Shown here: one piece after another, positions 11,510 to 25,000 of the stretch
How the letters are laid out: every line of letters starts with the position of its first letter
Position numbering within the stretch: position 1 is the stretch's first letter
Assembly: GCA_021292105.1 (NCBI GenBank)
Contig: CM037860.1
Span: 9,566,698 to 9,630,697, forward strand
Reading direction: 5' to 3'
DNA length: 64,000 nt
Source: Anadara kagoshimensis
Lineage: Eukaryota; Mollusca; Bivalvia; Arcoida; Arcidae
Translations under genes and position numbers: made by a program
The notes under the pieces: generated by a model
The model's input: the letters and a program-made list of their open reading frames with translations, nothing else
What the model was told of the DNA's origin: nothing
Database searches by the model: none

Positions 11510-11863
11510 AATTCTAATTGTATATGTAGTAGATTACTTCAACCAGAAAATCGAAGAGATATTAGTGATTTACCACCTAATGATACGTATGGGATGTACT
11601 GCATTTTGGAACTTATAAGTCACAGATATAAAGCTATCTATGTCGGAATTGGAGACATGAGGACTCGACTCCAACGACATATAAATGGATCTGACGGTCA
11701 GGAAATCGGGGAGCATTTAATAACTGCTGACAAGACAAAAATCAGGATTTCTTGGGAAAGGGCGGAACGAAGATATTTTTCGGAAAATGATGTTTTACAG
11801 TGTATAACCAAACTTCAAGGAATGAAACCACAATACAATCAACGAAATGGGAATAAACAATAA
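11510..11863 (+). CDS. Terminal exon with a GIY-YIG-like nuclease motif (partial gene)
   Basis: An acceptor (TTTCCTTTACAG) precedes an open exon that reads 117 codons to a stop. It begins NSNCICSRLLQPENRRDISD. A region typical of GIY-YIG folds follows: GMY, about 15 residues later YVGIG, then RTRLQRH, which supplies the conserved Arg after the second Tyr motif. GIY-YIG domains are Mg-dependent endonucleases found in repair proteins and mobile elements. The catalytic Glu cannot be assigned confidently. No upstream coding exon is visible on this strand before 11510, where a DR1 fragment lies, so the gene may be truncated or its other exons may be far away. The exon assignment is moderate; the nuclease label is an inference from the motif. 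Confidence 0.5.
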   Translation, partial: NSNCICSRLLQPENRRDISDLPPNDTYGMYCILELISHRYKAIYVGIGDMRTRLQRHINGSDGQEIGEHLITADKTKIRISWERAERRYFSENDVLQCITKLQGMKPQYNQRNGNKQ

Positions 11864-12379
11864 TAAATATAAAAAGTTCTTACATTAAATATATGACAGA
11901 TGAAGATGAAAACAACCCAGTAGAACTATATGTCTGTGCTGATAAATCTGTAGAGTGACTTCTGTAAATCGGGAAATTTTCGCGTTAGTTAATTTTTGCT
12001 AGGATCGTCATTTCAAGATATTCGCGTACTTTCTTTTGGCGTCGTCGGATACAAGTAACTTATATAAAAAAAAAACATTCGCGGATATTTATTTTCGCGT
12101 ATTGTTACTCTGGCGAATTTCCGCGAATATATTAACATTATTAACAAGTTAATTTGTATATCGATGATATATATACCAATTATGTTGTTCAGGAATGTAT
12201 TTTGAATTGGTAGTGCTGTTTTAGTTACTTATTGTAATTAGGTACTAATACAAAGATGTGCTGCTTTAATGTATTATGATTTATTGCAGAAGCTTTTTGA
12301 ATAACCATCTTAAGGAAATGTGTTTGCGTTACACATGTACTTACTTTAAATTTTGCAAGAACAGCAATATGAATAGGGT
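11864..12379. other. Intergenic, no gene seen
   Basis: AT-rich DNA with several TTCGCG/CGCGAA-type motifs between 11970 and 12130 (also seen at about 31815-31985), probably remnants of another dispersed repeat. Confidence 0.45.
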
Positions 12380-12690
12380 TTTAGTCAAGAATATTTCACT
12401 TATATCGATACGTTAACAGGTATGGGTGAAGTGGCAGAAATGTTGAACTTTGCAGTGCGCTCAGGGCAAGGTACAGAGAGGGTTCTTTAACGTGCCACGC
12501 CTGTAGTGACACTGGACATCAGTTTTTAAGGCCTCCTCCGAAGGACCCCGCGACTTTCATTTATAAATGTCGAATGCTCGGCGAAAGAACAGTCACTAGC
12601 TATTTTTTAATCTTGGTCAGACCGACCGGGTCCAAACCCACTACCTCCTACATACGAAGCGAACACTATATCGATTAGGCTAATTTAGTC
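12380..12690 (-). mobile_element. tRNA-derived V-SINE (family S1), reverse strand
   Basis: Read on the minus strand it has a degenerate tRNA-like head with a B-box-like GGTTTGGACCC, the core with GACTGTTCTTTCGCC and AAAGAACCCTCTCTG, and the tail CGATATAAGTGAAATATTC. The same order occurs at 21437-21747 and 47968-48284. It matches the V-SINE/RUDI type known from molluscs. Confidence 0.8.
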
Positions 12691-12829
12691 TGACAAACAA
12701 GAGATATGTGCATATTATTCCATACTCCATTTTGTGTCAATACATATATTCCCAGCATAGCGGTACAACCAGAACCATCAACTAAATAATAATGTCCACA
12801 AACAGAAAATAAAAGGAATAAACCAAAAA

Positions 12830-14547
12830 CTAACACTACACTCTGTTCAGACCAAATCCCAAAAACCAAGTAAAAACTTTCAAGCTTCCAAATTGGGTTA
12901 AACACGCGAACCTTTACCGGGTAAGTGAGGTCGGGAGTCCCGGAATGGTAAGCACCTCGTGTATATAGCTAGATACACCAATCACGCGTGTTTTCAAAAT
13001 TAGGAATGAAAGAAACATGGAATTAAAGGACATAAAATATATCCAGGATAATAGTTGATACAGAGACATCATACTTATCAACAATATTGTGATGGCGGCC
13101 ATAATACTTTTTGATGACCTTGATAACCCCTGGCTTTCGATATTCGTGTGTCAATTTAGTTTAAACCGGCTTGCTTCGTTGTATAAATTTACCGTAGTAG
13201 GAGCAAGTCCTATCATAGAGTATTTATTGTGAAACAAATATACCATAATTAGGCTATTGCTGCATAGAAAACGAAAGTTGACAAGTTGAAAAAAGAAAAA
13301 TTGAAACCATCCCGTTTGCTTTTGTATTTTACTTGAAATAAAATAGAAAGGCATATACTGCAATAAATTTTGTATTACTTTTATTTACAGACACTCATAC
13401 CACTAACAATTAAGTTACATTTTTCATACAAATAACTACAAATTTTTTATACCACAAACATATTAAAAGAATTATACTATTGTCTGAATTTGTTAAATTT
13501 GAAATTCCTAAAAAACTAAGGTATACTCCCTCATGCAAAGTATTTCCTTAGCTAAATTTGGTAAAATATATTTTGGTACTTTGGTAATCTTTTCAACATT
13601 TTGATTTCATAATTATGGTCTAAGCACTACTGATAAGGAATCGTATTCCGAAATGGTCGTCTAGTGGTGTAAAATTAAAACTGGTATAATATGTAATTAT
13701 AACAGCACATTTCTTCCCATAAACATCTTATTAAAATATAAATATCAGGGGCCAGTTACACAAAACAAAAGATAATTAAGTTTATCGACTTGTTAAAGTC
13801 TAATCAAATGATTAACAAATCAGTCGATTAAAAGCTGTCGCTCAAAACAGTTTCACACATTGATTAGTTAATCATTGATTAAAGAGAAATAATGACCAAA
13901 GTACCAGATCCAAATTGGCAGCTTCCATATCGCTACCTCAAAAAGTCAAAGAAAGGCCACCTTTTCACCTGGGGAAATTGATGCCATGAGTGAAGAGATG
14001 GAGTGTAATTTGTAGTTATTGCTCATCTCCAGTCAATGGTTTACTTCTTTCTGTATATTTTTCAACATCCTTCCTGACCAAATGTTTAGTTATATCAATG
14101 CTCTCCTTCCCAAATTTATATCTTTTACAATGTTCCATATTGGTTAAAATGGATGTATGCCTGCAGAATTCATTTTTTTTCTAATTTGTTGGTTGTTGGT
14201 CAATAGACAGCCATTTTAATTACTTTAAATCATTGATTGAATTTTTAATCATGGTCCAAAGGTCGATTTAAAATCTGGACATTTTTAATGAGTCGTTAAA
14301 ACTAACCAAGTTTTGAGCAACAGTCGCTAATTTTAACGACTCGTTCAAATTTAACGAGTCATTTTTTGTGCAACTGGTTCCAGATGTATGCAATTTAAAT
14401 AATGTAAGTAATTCTGCAATAACGTTGCAATATCTTTTGATACATAAATAAAACACATAAACGCTTAACACTTATTTAAATTAATTTGTCAGTTTTCAAA
14501 GTTTTTGGTTTGGGATTGTGATTTGGACATGGATTGATATGTTTTTT
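12830..14547 (+). repeat. DR1 dispersed repeat, near full length, with nested Harbinger-like element
   Basis: The most complete copy: diverged left end near 12830, core with GTGAGGTCGGGAGTCCCGGAA, middle GACATCATACTTATCAACAA, 3' part GGTATACTCCCTCATGCAAA (about 13522), and an inverted right terminus at 14487-14545 (GTGATTTGGACATGGATTGA). Without the 632-bp nested element it is about 1.1 kb. No coding capacity was recognised. Confidence 0.8.
13749..14380. mobile_element. PIF/Harbinger-like non-autonomous element, 632 bp
   Basis: The left end GGGCCAGTTACACAAAA and the right end (reverse complement GAACCAGTTGCACAAAA) are inverted, with looser similarity (GCTCAAAAC) further in. A 3-bp CAG flanks both sides (13746-13748 and 14381-14383), consistent with the 3-bp duplications of PIF/Harbinger. 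It interrupts the DR1 copy. The interior has no intact transposase. Confidence 0.7.
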
Positions 14548-14704
14548 TTAGCTAAATTGAATACTTTTTCTTCCGTAATCAATGAGTGGCTTTTGAAGGC
14601 ACGTTAAATGTCACTTATAAATTTCGTGAGACGAATTTTCGTACAATATTTGGATATTGTTATACAAAATATGCACACCGTGTAACTTTGATTATTTGTT
14701 ATCT

Positions 14705-14842
14705 TCAATATGACACGTCTCGTCTATGAGTCATCACTACCAGATTAGAGTAAGGATTGTCATTGAGTATTAACTTAGCAACAGTTTTATGATTACATCT
14801 GAGTACGTTGATTCCATCCACGGAGTATATATACTGTCGTAC
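14705..14842 (-). CDS. DEPTOR: DEPTOR exon 9 (PDZ, second half, stop)
   Basis: Acceptor CGTTTTAG, then 45 codons and TGA. It contains YIYSVDGINVLRCNHKTVAK and LILNDNPYSNLVVM, the remaining PDZ strands. A short basic tail (THRRDVSY) ends the protein. Confidence 0.94.
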   Translation of the reverse strand, partial: VRQYIYSVDGINVLRCNHKTVAKLILNDNPYSNLVVMTHRRDVSY

Positions 14843-17800
14843 CTAAAACGAAACATAGAATTGAAAACATTAACCAAGTACTACAATGTCACAACAACAC
14901 ATGAGGCATTTGTGCGCGGACATGGCCGAGTGGTACGGTCACTGACTTTCCAAGTCTAGGGTTGGGGGTTCGAACCCAACTCGGGACTTGAACATTTTCT
15001 GAGATAATTTTCATCTCCTGCACATACTAGGGCTGTAAAAAGCTAAATACTAGGATGGTTTTCGGATGAGACTCAAAACCAAGATCACATGCCTCAGCTC
15101 ACGCTATTTAAGACACCTCTGAAGAGTTCGAAAAAGAGTTGCCTACCTGTTGCCACTATAGAGGACGCTTACAATTTAAAAGCGGTTGAAGCAGACTGAG
15201 CAAAACCAATATTACTTCATTTGTTTTGATAAATTTCTATATAAATAAATGTATGTTATCGATAATACGGGTACTTGGCATAGTGGCTAAATGTGAATGT
15301 GAAAAAAAGAAATTAAATAAATTAGATAAGCCGTTAAAATTCTATTAATTGTTATAAATACATAAACTTTTTACTTCCAGAGTTCAATATATACTTCTTT
15401 GAGTTAAATAACTAGTCGTTCTTCATTGGATGAATGTAATATATAACAGTATTATTGCTGATGGGCACACGTGAAGACTATTGTCTAAATGTGCTGCCAG
15501 TTACAATTTGAGATTCCTCAATAGCTAAGGTATACTCCCTCATGCAAAGTGTTTCCTTGGCTTAATTTGGTAAAATAAATTTTGGTTCTTTGGGCATCTT
15601 TTCAACATCATGGAAAACATATTTTGATTTAACCATTTTGGTCCAAGCGCTACTGATAAGGAATTGTATTCCGCAACGGCCGTCTAGTGTTGTAAAATTT
15701 AAACTGGTATATAATGTAATTACTACCCGAATATCTGTAAATTCTTCTGATGGACAGATTTTCAGTGTCTAAACTTGTGATTTACATTTAAATCGCATTA
15801 TTACGGGTTTCAATATGTAATTTAAGTATGTTTTTAAAATCAGCTATTAATTACTAGTAATGTGTCCAAATCGAGCCATGTTTTGTTGTATAGCATAAAA
15901 CGTATTAGCATGTACAGGTCAGTATACAGATACTTGGATTATGTGACGAATAAGCATATAAAATTGGCTTCTGGATTGTGATTCGGACATGGATTAGTAT
16001 GTTTGTTTTTGATTTAAAATATAAGGAAATTTGAAACTCATGGCAATAGTAAATACAAACAAAAACAAGACACACAAAATAAGAAAACTGTACAAAATAA
16101 ACACACGCTAGGACATTAGATTATAAAATAGAATAAAAGGAAAACAAAATGACCATACTAACCTTTATACCAGCTGCTGCCGCGGGACCTGTCGGGTCAA
16201 CAGTTTGAACATATGTAGGCCCGTCTCCTCGAACAACCAACCCATAACCAACAGAATCACTACAAATCTAAAAAGACGTTAAAATACTGGTTTATCAATC
16301 AAAAACCAACATACTGATCCACGCCCAAATAACAATTCAGAAGCAAAGTAAAAACTTTGAAACTGACAAGTCCACCATGGAAGTGAGGCCGGGTGCTCTA
16401 GAAGGGTAAGCACCTTCTGTTTGGATAGCTACACCCGTCATGTGTGTAATCAAAATTGAGTGAAAGGAAAATGGAACTATGGGGTGTCAAATATATTCAG
16501 GGTAATCCTGGAAACAGGGACATCAAGCTTATCAACAATACTGTGATGGCGGCCATAAAACTTTCTGAAGGCGCTGATATGATACTTATATTATAAACTC
16601 AGTAAGCAATACTTTTGTATTGTGAGAAATATACTACTGTTAAATTGTCTGAGAGCTGAAATCTGAAAATCAAAAACTAAGGTATACTCCTTTATACAAA
16701 GTATTTCCTTAGCTAAATTTGGTAATTTATTTTCAAGCCCTTGTAAAAACATTTGGTTTCACAATTTTGATCGAAACACTAATGATGGGGAATTGTAAAG
16801 AAATGGTTATCTAGTGCTGTAAAATCAACACTGGTATAATATTTAATTTACAATAACTACTGCATATCTACTATCAACTATGTTTAACGTTTGAACCGCA
16901 TGCTCACGTGACAGTTTTTGTAACGTCTACAGATCAGGAAATGTTACCCTGTGACGTAAGATTTTCAGAAAACAGATGATTACATTCGATTTATCCAAAC
17001 TCTTACTAACTAATCAAATTTTGAGAAATTCACAAAAGGTATAATAATGATAATAGAATCTTACAATGTTATATAATATTGGTGTAGGATTCTTTAAATC
17101 TCTCACATTTGTAACATAAAACATAATTTGTAAACAAAAATATCAAATGTTAAGCATTTGTAAGTGATTGTGACGTTTAGAAATTTTTGGTTGAGAAAAG
17201 TGATCTCACCCTAAGTTGAAATAATCAAAAATAAACATACTAATCCATGTCCGAATCACAATCCAGAAGCAAAGTAAAAACTTTGGAACTGACATGTTAG
17301 GTTAGACACGTGAACTTTAACCAGGGAAGTGAGGCCGGGTGCTCTGAAAAGGTAAGCACCTCCTGTTTAACTAGCTACACCAGCCACGTGTATAATCAAA
17401 ATTGTGTGAACGGAACATGGAACTATGAGACGTCAAATATATCCAGGGCAATCCTGGACACAGAGACATCAAACTTATACACAATACTGTGATGACTGCC
17501 ATAAGACTTTTTGAGGGCCTTGATCAGCCTAGGCTTGCAATATTCCCGAGTCATCAATTTATTTGCAAGCAGACTACTAATAATAAATTCTCACACATAA
17601 GGCATAGAAATCCCTCGTTTTTACCCAAATTCCTCGACAACACTGGGGACGTATAACCAAATGGCATGTGTCAATAATGTGGTAAGACAGTCAAATTCCT
17701 CGACAACACTGGGGACGTATAACAAAATGGCATGTGTCAATAATGTGGTAAGACAGTCAAATTTCTCGACAACACTGGGGAAGTATAACCAAATGGCATG

Positions 17801-18985
17801 TGGCAATAATGTGGTAAGAGAGTCAAATTCCTCGACAACACTGGGGACGTATAACCAAATGGCATATGTCAATAATGTTGTAAGACAGTCAAATTTCTCG
17901 ACAACACTGGGGACGTATAACCAAATGGCATGTGTCAATAATGTGGTAAGTCAGACTTCTCGACAACACTGGGGACGTATAACAAAATGGCATATGTCAA
18001 TAATGTGGTAAGACAGTCAAATTTCTCGACAACACTGGGGACGTATAACAAAATGGCATGTGTCAATAATGTGGTAAGTCAGATGTCTCGACAACTATGG
18101 GGAAGTATAACCAAATGGCATGTGTCAATAATGTGGCATGACAGTCAGATTTCTCGACAACACTGGGGGTGAATGGCCAAATGGCATGTGTCAATAATGT
18201 TGTAAGTCAGACTTCTCGACAACTCTGGGGTAAATGGCCTGATGGCATGTGTCAATAATGTGGTAAGTCAGACTTCTCGACAACACTGGGGGTGAATGGC
18301 CTAATGGCATGTATCAATAATGTGGTAAGTCAGACTTCTCGACAACACTGGGGATGAATGGCCTAATGGCATGTATCAATAATGTGGTAAGTCAGACTTC
18401 TCGACAACACTGGGGATGTATGACCAAATGGCATGTGTCAATAACGTGTTAAGACAGTCAGTTTTCTTGACAACACTGGAGATATGTGACCAAATGGCAT
18501 GTATCAATAATGTGGTAAGTCAGACTTCTCGACAACACTGGGGTGAATGGCCAAATGGCATGTATCAATAATGTGGTAAGTCAGACTTCTCGACAACACT
18601 GGAGAAATGTGACCAAATGGCATGTGTTATTAATGTGGTAAGACAGTCAGAGTTCTGGAGAACACAACACATTACCTACTTACTACCAGACAAAGTGATA
18701 CGCGTCACTCGACAAGGAATTGTTCGACAATACTTATGAGCAAAGAATAGAAGGTGATAAATGAATGTCAATCAATACTCACCCTAATATGTTGTTTGAA
18801 GTATGGTGTGTCCGATGATTCTAGTTCATTTGCACTTGCTTGTCTGATAAGTACTAAAATAACATGCACATCAATTAACTCAAAATTCTATCCTATAATA
18901 CATTTATATATAGTTTACAGTATTTTGAAAATAAACCTTGATCAAAAATATCATTTTGTTGAATTATATTTTTTTCAATATTTTT

Positions 18986-19016
<31 letters not shown>

Positions 19017-22000
19017 TTATTATTATATTATTATTATTATTATATTTAATCAAGTTCTAGCCGATATTTTTATACAATGTAAGGTTAGTATCATATAAAA
19101 TTACACTCAGTATTTCACTATTAGCAGGATGGCGGTTAATGTTGTAACTATTGTTAATTATTTGCATCATCCAATACTGTCACTGTCAAGGGTTGTGGGT
19201 TCGAAACTCAGTCGAGACTTGGGGATTTTCTGAGATGATTTTCATCTCCTACCCATACTAGAGCTGTAAAAAGCTCGTTACCAGGTAGTCTTTCGGATGA
19301 GACTCAAAACCGAAGTATCGTGTCTTAGTGCACGCTAAAACACCTCTGTAGAGTTTGAAAAATAGTAGGCCAACTGTCCGCTACAGAGGAAGCTTACTTC
19401 TACAAGAGATTGAAACAAACTACCCAAAGTAGAAAGAGTCCAGAGAGGGACTATTATTATACTTGATTTACCTGATCTAGGAGAGGAGGCTGCGTCATCA
19501 CTGTCAGTTTCTTTGCTGGAATCTGGTGAACTAGACAACTCTAAACTTTTATTGCTGAAATCACTACTTCGTCTTTCAGGGTTGAAGAAAGTTTTGTTAC
19601 TAAAGTCACTGCTCCGTCGTCTTTCAGAGTTGAAGGAATTAGAGTAGCTATTATCGAGTTTTTCTTTATGTGAATCATCTATCAAATATCAATATAAAAT
19701 AAAGACATTTACAGTCAAATAATATGTGCTTGGCATTATATAGAAAATCATATCCGAAATAAACATATCAATTCATGTCCAATCCTGAATGAAACAAAAA
19801 ATGGGAACATTTTGGATACATTTGGTAAAATATATTTTGATCCTTCTGTCATATACCATATGATTAAATATGACACTTCTATATTTCTTATTTCAACCTG
19901 TTGGATTTCTACAATTTTGGTCAGAGCACTAGTGATGAGCAATTTTATTCCAAAACGATCGCCTGGTGCTTAATCACACTGACTTTAAAACAGCAATAAT
20001 CCATTGATGTGGTACAATTTGTTGTAGATACAATCTGAATTATCAAACGTAATTTAAAACCAGTGGTTCTATATTCTGTAACAAGTGCTAATATAAAGTA
20101 TTCACATTATTTCATTAAAACAAAAATTAAATGATATTTTGTAACGTAAACAAGAGGTAACGCCACTAGAAATAAGCAATAACAGACAGATAAGAAATCA
20201 ATGTAAATTAAGTGCAACAATGATAACTTATTACTTCTTACTCTGGATAAGCACTAGGCTTTCAGAAGTTATTTTTCCCAAAGTGTAATTGTCCTATTAT
20301 ATATATATTCTAGATATAAAGAAGTAAATATCACAATGCTTGGGGAATGTCTTACGGAATTGTATGATATTTAACTGTTATTTAACTATTAGACCAACAA
20401 TCTTTAGAACTAACCAGGTGTCGGTGACAATCGCCATTTACAAAAACTACCTACTCTGAGAATATGTAATTGTTTTTCCGTTATCTGTATCACATCATGT
20501 TTTGGTTGTTTTAGCTATTGTCAAGTGCATGTTGTTAAAACATACTTGTTTGGTATTTGATCAGAATTTAGATTTTCATCCCATCTTATACTTTGTTTCT
20601 GTGCCCAAAATGTTTCTTGTATCATATTGAAGGGTAACACAATAAATACCACTTTGCTCACATTCGGTGATCATTTAAGCTGCATTGGTGTTTTTTGATT
20701 AAGTAAAAAAATTTCGATGTTGATGTCTACATCCTATGGTATAAACAAACAACATGACATGTCTGCTTGATCTTTCATTAAGAATATTCATAAAGAAGGA
20801 TCTAACCAATTAACGGGTGGCGATAGGATTTCCTGTCAACAGTATGTACTCAATGTACATGATTAGTGTTCATATTAAGTAGACAAAATAAACCCACGTG
20901 CTTCCTAAACATAAATGCACTCGTCTACAAGACATATCTAAATTAAAGGTCAAACGGAAAGGTCAAAGTTGTTTGCCTTTAATTTAAGTAGTTTTTGTTT
21001 CGATACTCTATGTTTGGTAACTGAGCTTATTTGTATACTTACGATTATAAGGATTTGGAGACTTTCTACCAGGTATATATTGACAATCTTGTGAATCGAC
21101 AGATGAAATCGACGAATTCATCGATAATCTATCACTTCGGTCCAATCTAAGCATATCTGAAAGTTTACGCCTCCTTTCATAATCGAGTGTAAATTGGTAT
21201 AAAAGGCTACTGTCGCTTCTAAAATGGTGGTCATCTGTTACTGTAGGGAAAAGACAAATATTTTGTTACCTTGCTAAAATGGTTTGACAACGCGGCAACT
21301 TAATGCATTCAGCCATTCTAATAACGACTTGTCAAGTTGTAAAACAAAGATATATATATCTTAATAGTGAATAGATGCATAATGCTGCCATCTACCAATA
21401 TCCCCCTCTCTCTCTCTCTGAAGAGATTTTTCATATCACTTAAACGTAAGTGGGAGGTCGTGGGTTCGAACCCCGGCCGAGTCTGACCCAAGACTTGAAA
21501 GTGGGTAGTGACTGTTCTTTCGCCAAGCACTTGGCATTACGAAATGAAAGTCACGGTTCTTTCGGATGGGAACTTAAAATAAACGAGGTCCCGTGTCGCG
21601 GTGGGCTTGGCACGCTAAAGAACCCTGCTGTATAATTCCATCAACGCAACGCAGAGGCAAAATTTCTGCACATTCGCCTATAACTGGCGACGTCTCGATA
21701 TAAGTGAAATATTCTTGACTTGGACGTTAAACACCATTACTCAACTCATATGACTTAAACTAGGATAAACACTAGGCTTGGTAATATAATAAAAACTACA
21801 ACAGACCCTATAGACATACATGTAGTGCTTTTCTACAATCCACAAAAATAGAGTTCAGATTTACATATACTCACCATGCCTTATAATATCACTTTCAAGT
21901 AGAAGTCTGCCAATGTTAATAGCCTCGGATTTGTTTAAAGCCTCTTTCTGCCTCACCATCCAATCAACAAATGCTGCCCCCGAAAATGACTGGTGATAGA

Positions 22001-25000
22001 TCTGTCCATTCAATACATTTAGCTGAAAATTTTTCAATATACCAAATTTCTGTGAGGTCATCCTGAAAAAGCAACGTCATATTGTCTTAATGAACAAATT
22101 GGTTACCATAACTAAATGTAGTTATCGCATCGGTGGTGGGCTTTAGACATGATATTGAGACCATCTTCCTAGTCGAACACACACTGAATTCGGTTATTTT
22201 TGTTTTACCCTCGTCAAATCGTTGGAATATAGACGATAAAAATTCTAAATCCATCTAATATGACATACATGAGATGACATGGTTACAGAAAATATATTTT
22301 GCTAGTGTGTGACTGTCTATGTATTGCTCTTTCAAGAATCGATGCCCTTTGATATATTCGGATCTCGATGGTTTATAGATAACGATGTCTCTCGGGCATA
22401 GGTTCAAATCCCACTTGACATAGGTTTGCCACTTCACTTGTTTTTATTAGCTCACCTGACCGAAGGTCATGTGAGCTTATGGCATAGCGCAGCGTGTGTA
22501 TGTGCGTGTGTGCGTGTGTGCGTGTGTGCGTCGTTAACACCTATTTTCGACTTCTCCTCTGAAACTACTGGACAGTTTTTAATGAAACTTAGTCAGAAGT
22601 ATATATGGGCCGGTGCAATTCAGATTTGTTCGTGGCGTTGCCATGGCTACCATAACTAGGTCAAAGTGACCTAGGGGTGCAAAAATCTTAAAAAATCTTC
22701 TTCTCCGAAAGTACTGATTGGAGAAAAAATCTGATGTGATATTTGGCTTCTCTAGGGTCTTAAGCCTATAGTTTGTTCATTTTGTGAAATTCGGATAAAA
22801 AATAGGTTACGCGTTTTTGCGTTTAATTTTGAAAAAATCGTAAAATAGCTTCAAATTGTTATAACTTGACTATTTGACCAGATAATGACATGGGGTTTTC
22901 AGTTTTGACATCTTCTTGTTAGTATCTTCAAAATGAGGTCAAGGTCAATTGTGAAGGTCGTGACCTAATTTTTTTAACCTCTGATTATAATAATTATCTC
23001 GAAAACTATAAACTTTTTGTATAGGCATGTATATTAGAATGTTGTAGGTATCGATACAACGATCATTTTGATGTATAGAAAAAGGTCATGGGTTCAAAGG
23101 TCAAGGTCACAGATGGGAAACAATACCGAAATTGTCAATTATCTAGAAAACTATAAACTTTTTGTATAGGCATGTATATTAGAATGTTGTAGGTATTGAT
23201 ACAACAATTATTTTGATGTATAGAAAAAGGTCATGGGTTCAAAGGTCAAGGTCACAGATGTGAAACAATACTGAAATGGTTAATTATCTCGAAAACTATA
23301 AACTTTTTGTATAGACATGTATATTAGAATGTTGTAGGTATTGATATAACGACCATTTTGATGTATAGAAAAAGGTCATGGGTTCAAAGGTCAAGGTCAC
23401 AGATGGGAAACAATACCGAAATGGTTAATTATCTCGAAAACTATAAACTTTTTGTATAGGCATGTATATTAGAATGTTGTAGGTATTGATACAACGATCA
23501 TTTTGATGTATAGAAAAAGGTCATGGGTTCAAAGGTCAAGGTCACAGATGTAAAACAATACCGAAATGGTTAATTATCTCGAAAACTATTAACTTTTTGT
23601 ATAGGCATGTATATTAGAATGTTGTAGGTATTGATACAACGATCATTTTGATGTATAGAAAAAGGTCATGGGTTCAAAGGTCAAGGTCACAGATGTGAAA
23701 CAATACCGAAATGGTTAATTATCTCGAAAACTATTAACTTTTTGTATAGGCATGTATATTAGAATGTTGTAGGTATTGATACAATGGTTATCATGATGTA
23801 AAGAAAAAAGTCATTGGGGTTTAGTATTTATGTGTTCTTTAAATCTATCAGCTAGCCATTAGTTATCAGGTGAGCGTATCAGGCCCATGGGCCTCTTGTT
23901 TCATTTTTTTGGGGGACTACGGATTTCTTCATTATACCGCCCAGATATAACTGAAAGTGACTGCGACACTATTACGCTCCTACAATCATTTAAATATCAA
24001 TTAATCTATGTACAATTTTATTAATTTTAAGGCAAAAGTTAAATTGCGATTTATGTGCACCACGTGTCATTACACAAGTACAGTCGATCCTGTTTTAATC
24101 ACCACCTCTATGTGTCGCCTGCTTTTAAAAGCCAGTAAACTTTTATCCAATTGCTCTTTATTCATTGTATTTGAACTTGTATATGAGGGCCACCTGCCAA
24201 TAATAACAACCTTTTCTTGTTTCTTTGTTTGGTATCAATAGACAGGATTGACTATATACATACCTTATGAATATCATAGTCAATAAGGTCAAGATATCCC
24301 TTTAATGAAAAATGCTAACCGAAAGACTTTAAAAGAATACTGAAATTCAGCGATTCTATATTTAATTCAAACTAATTGTGAGCTCATGCGCTCAAAATGA
24401 AAAACATAACTTACATCTTGTATAATTTAAGCGCTTTATAAAATGTATTCAGATCTTTATATTCCTCAAACGATTTGTCATCTTTTCTAAATCGATAGAA
24501 CAGCATTTCATCTTTAAATTGATGGTCATCACAGACTAAAATAAAACAGATGTTCGTAACAAAAAACAATTCAGAACTCGCAGTTAGACAGCAAGTCAAT
24601 ATATATAATTTTAATTAAGATATTGATATAGTTGCTTTTGAATTTTGCCATTTATAATGAACGACCACTGGTCGTGAAATACGTAACTCCCTACCATAGT
24701 ACCTGACTAAACCAAGTTAGATAAACATCCGGTCACTTTGTCAATTGTCTGTCCGATATCGTAATCATCAATATCGATGACTTAAATGTACCATTACCGT
24801 TTGTTTTGGTCATTCTTCTATCGCACAAGTGGTTTGTGTGGCGCTAATTATGATAGTTGTTTGTTGGATCATAGCCATATCTACCAATAGTATGCAAATC
24901 AACGAGCTTAGTATATCCCGTTTGATTGGAGATGTTTATCTGGTTGGTCATTATGATATCTATCATTACATTACAAGCTAGGCGTAACGCACATTTCACA

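Noticed and set aside
14915-14990. A tRNA-Ser-like gene, and tRNA-like heads at 21437 and 48210-48284
   Set aside because: A and B boxes are present, but the sequences continue into SINE cores and do not fold as complete tRNAs; they are retroposon promoters.
17621-18172. Open frames on both strands with 22-residue internal repeats
   Set aside because: Produced by a 66-bp minisatellite inside a DEPTOR intron; frames exist on both strands because 66 is divisible by 3.
22426-22659. 77-residue frame with Cys/Val repeats
   Set aside because: Falls in the GTGCGT simple repeat at the left end of element E1.
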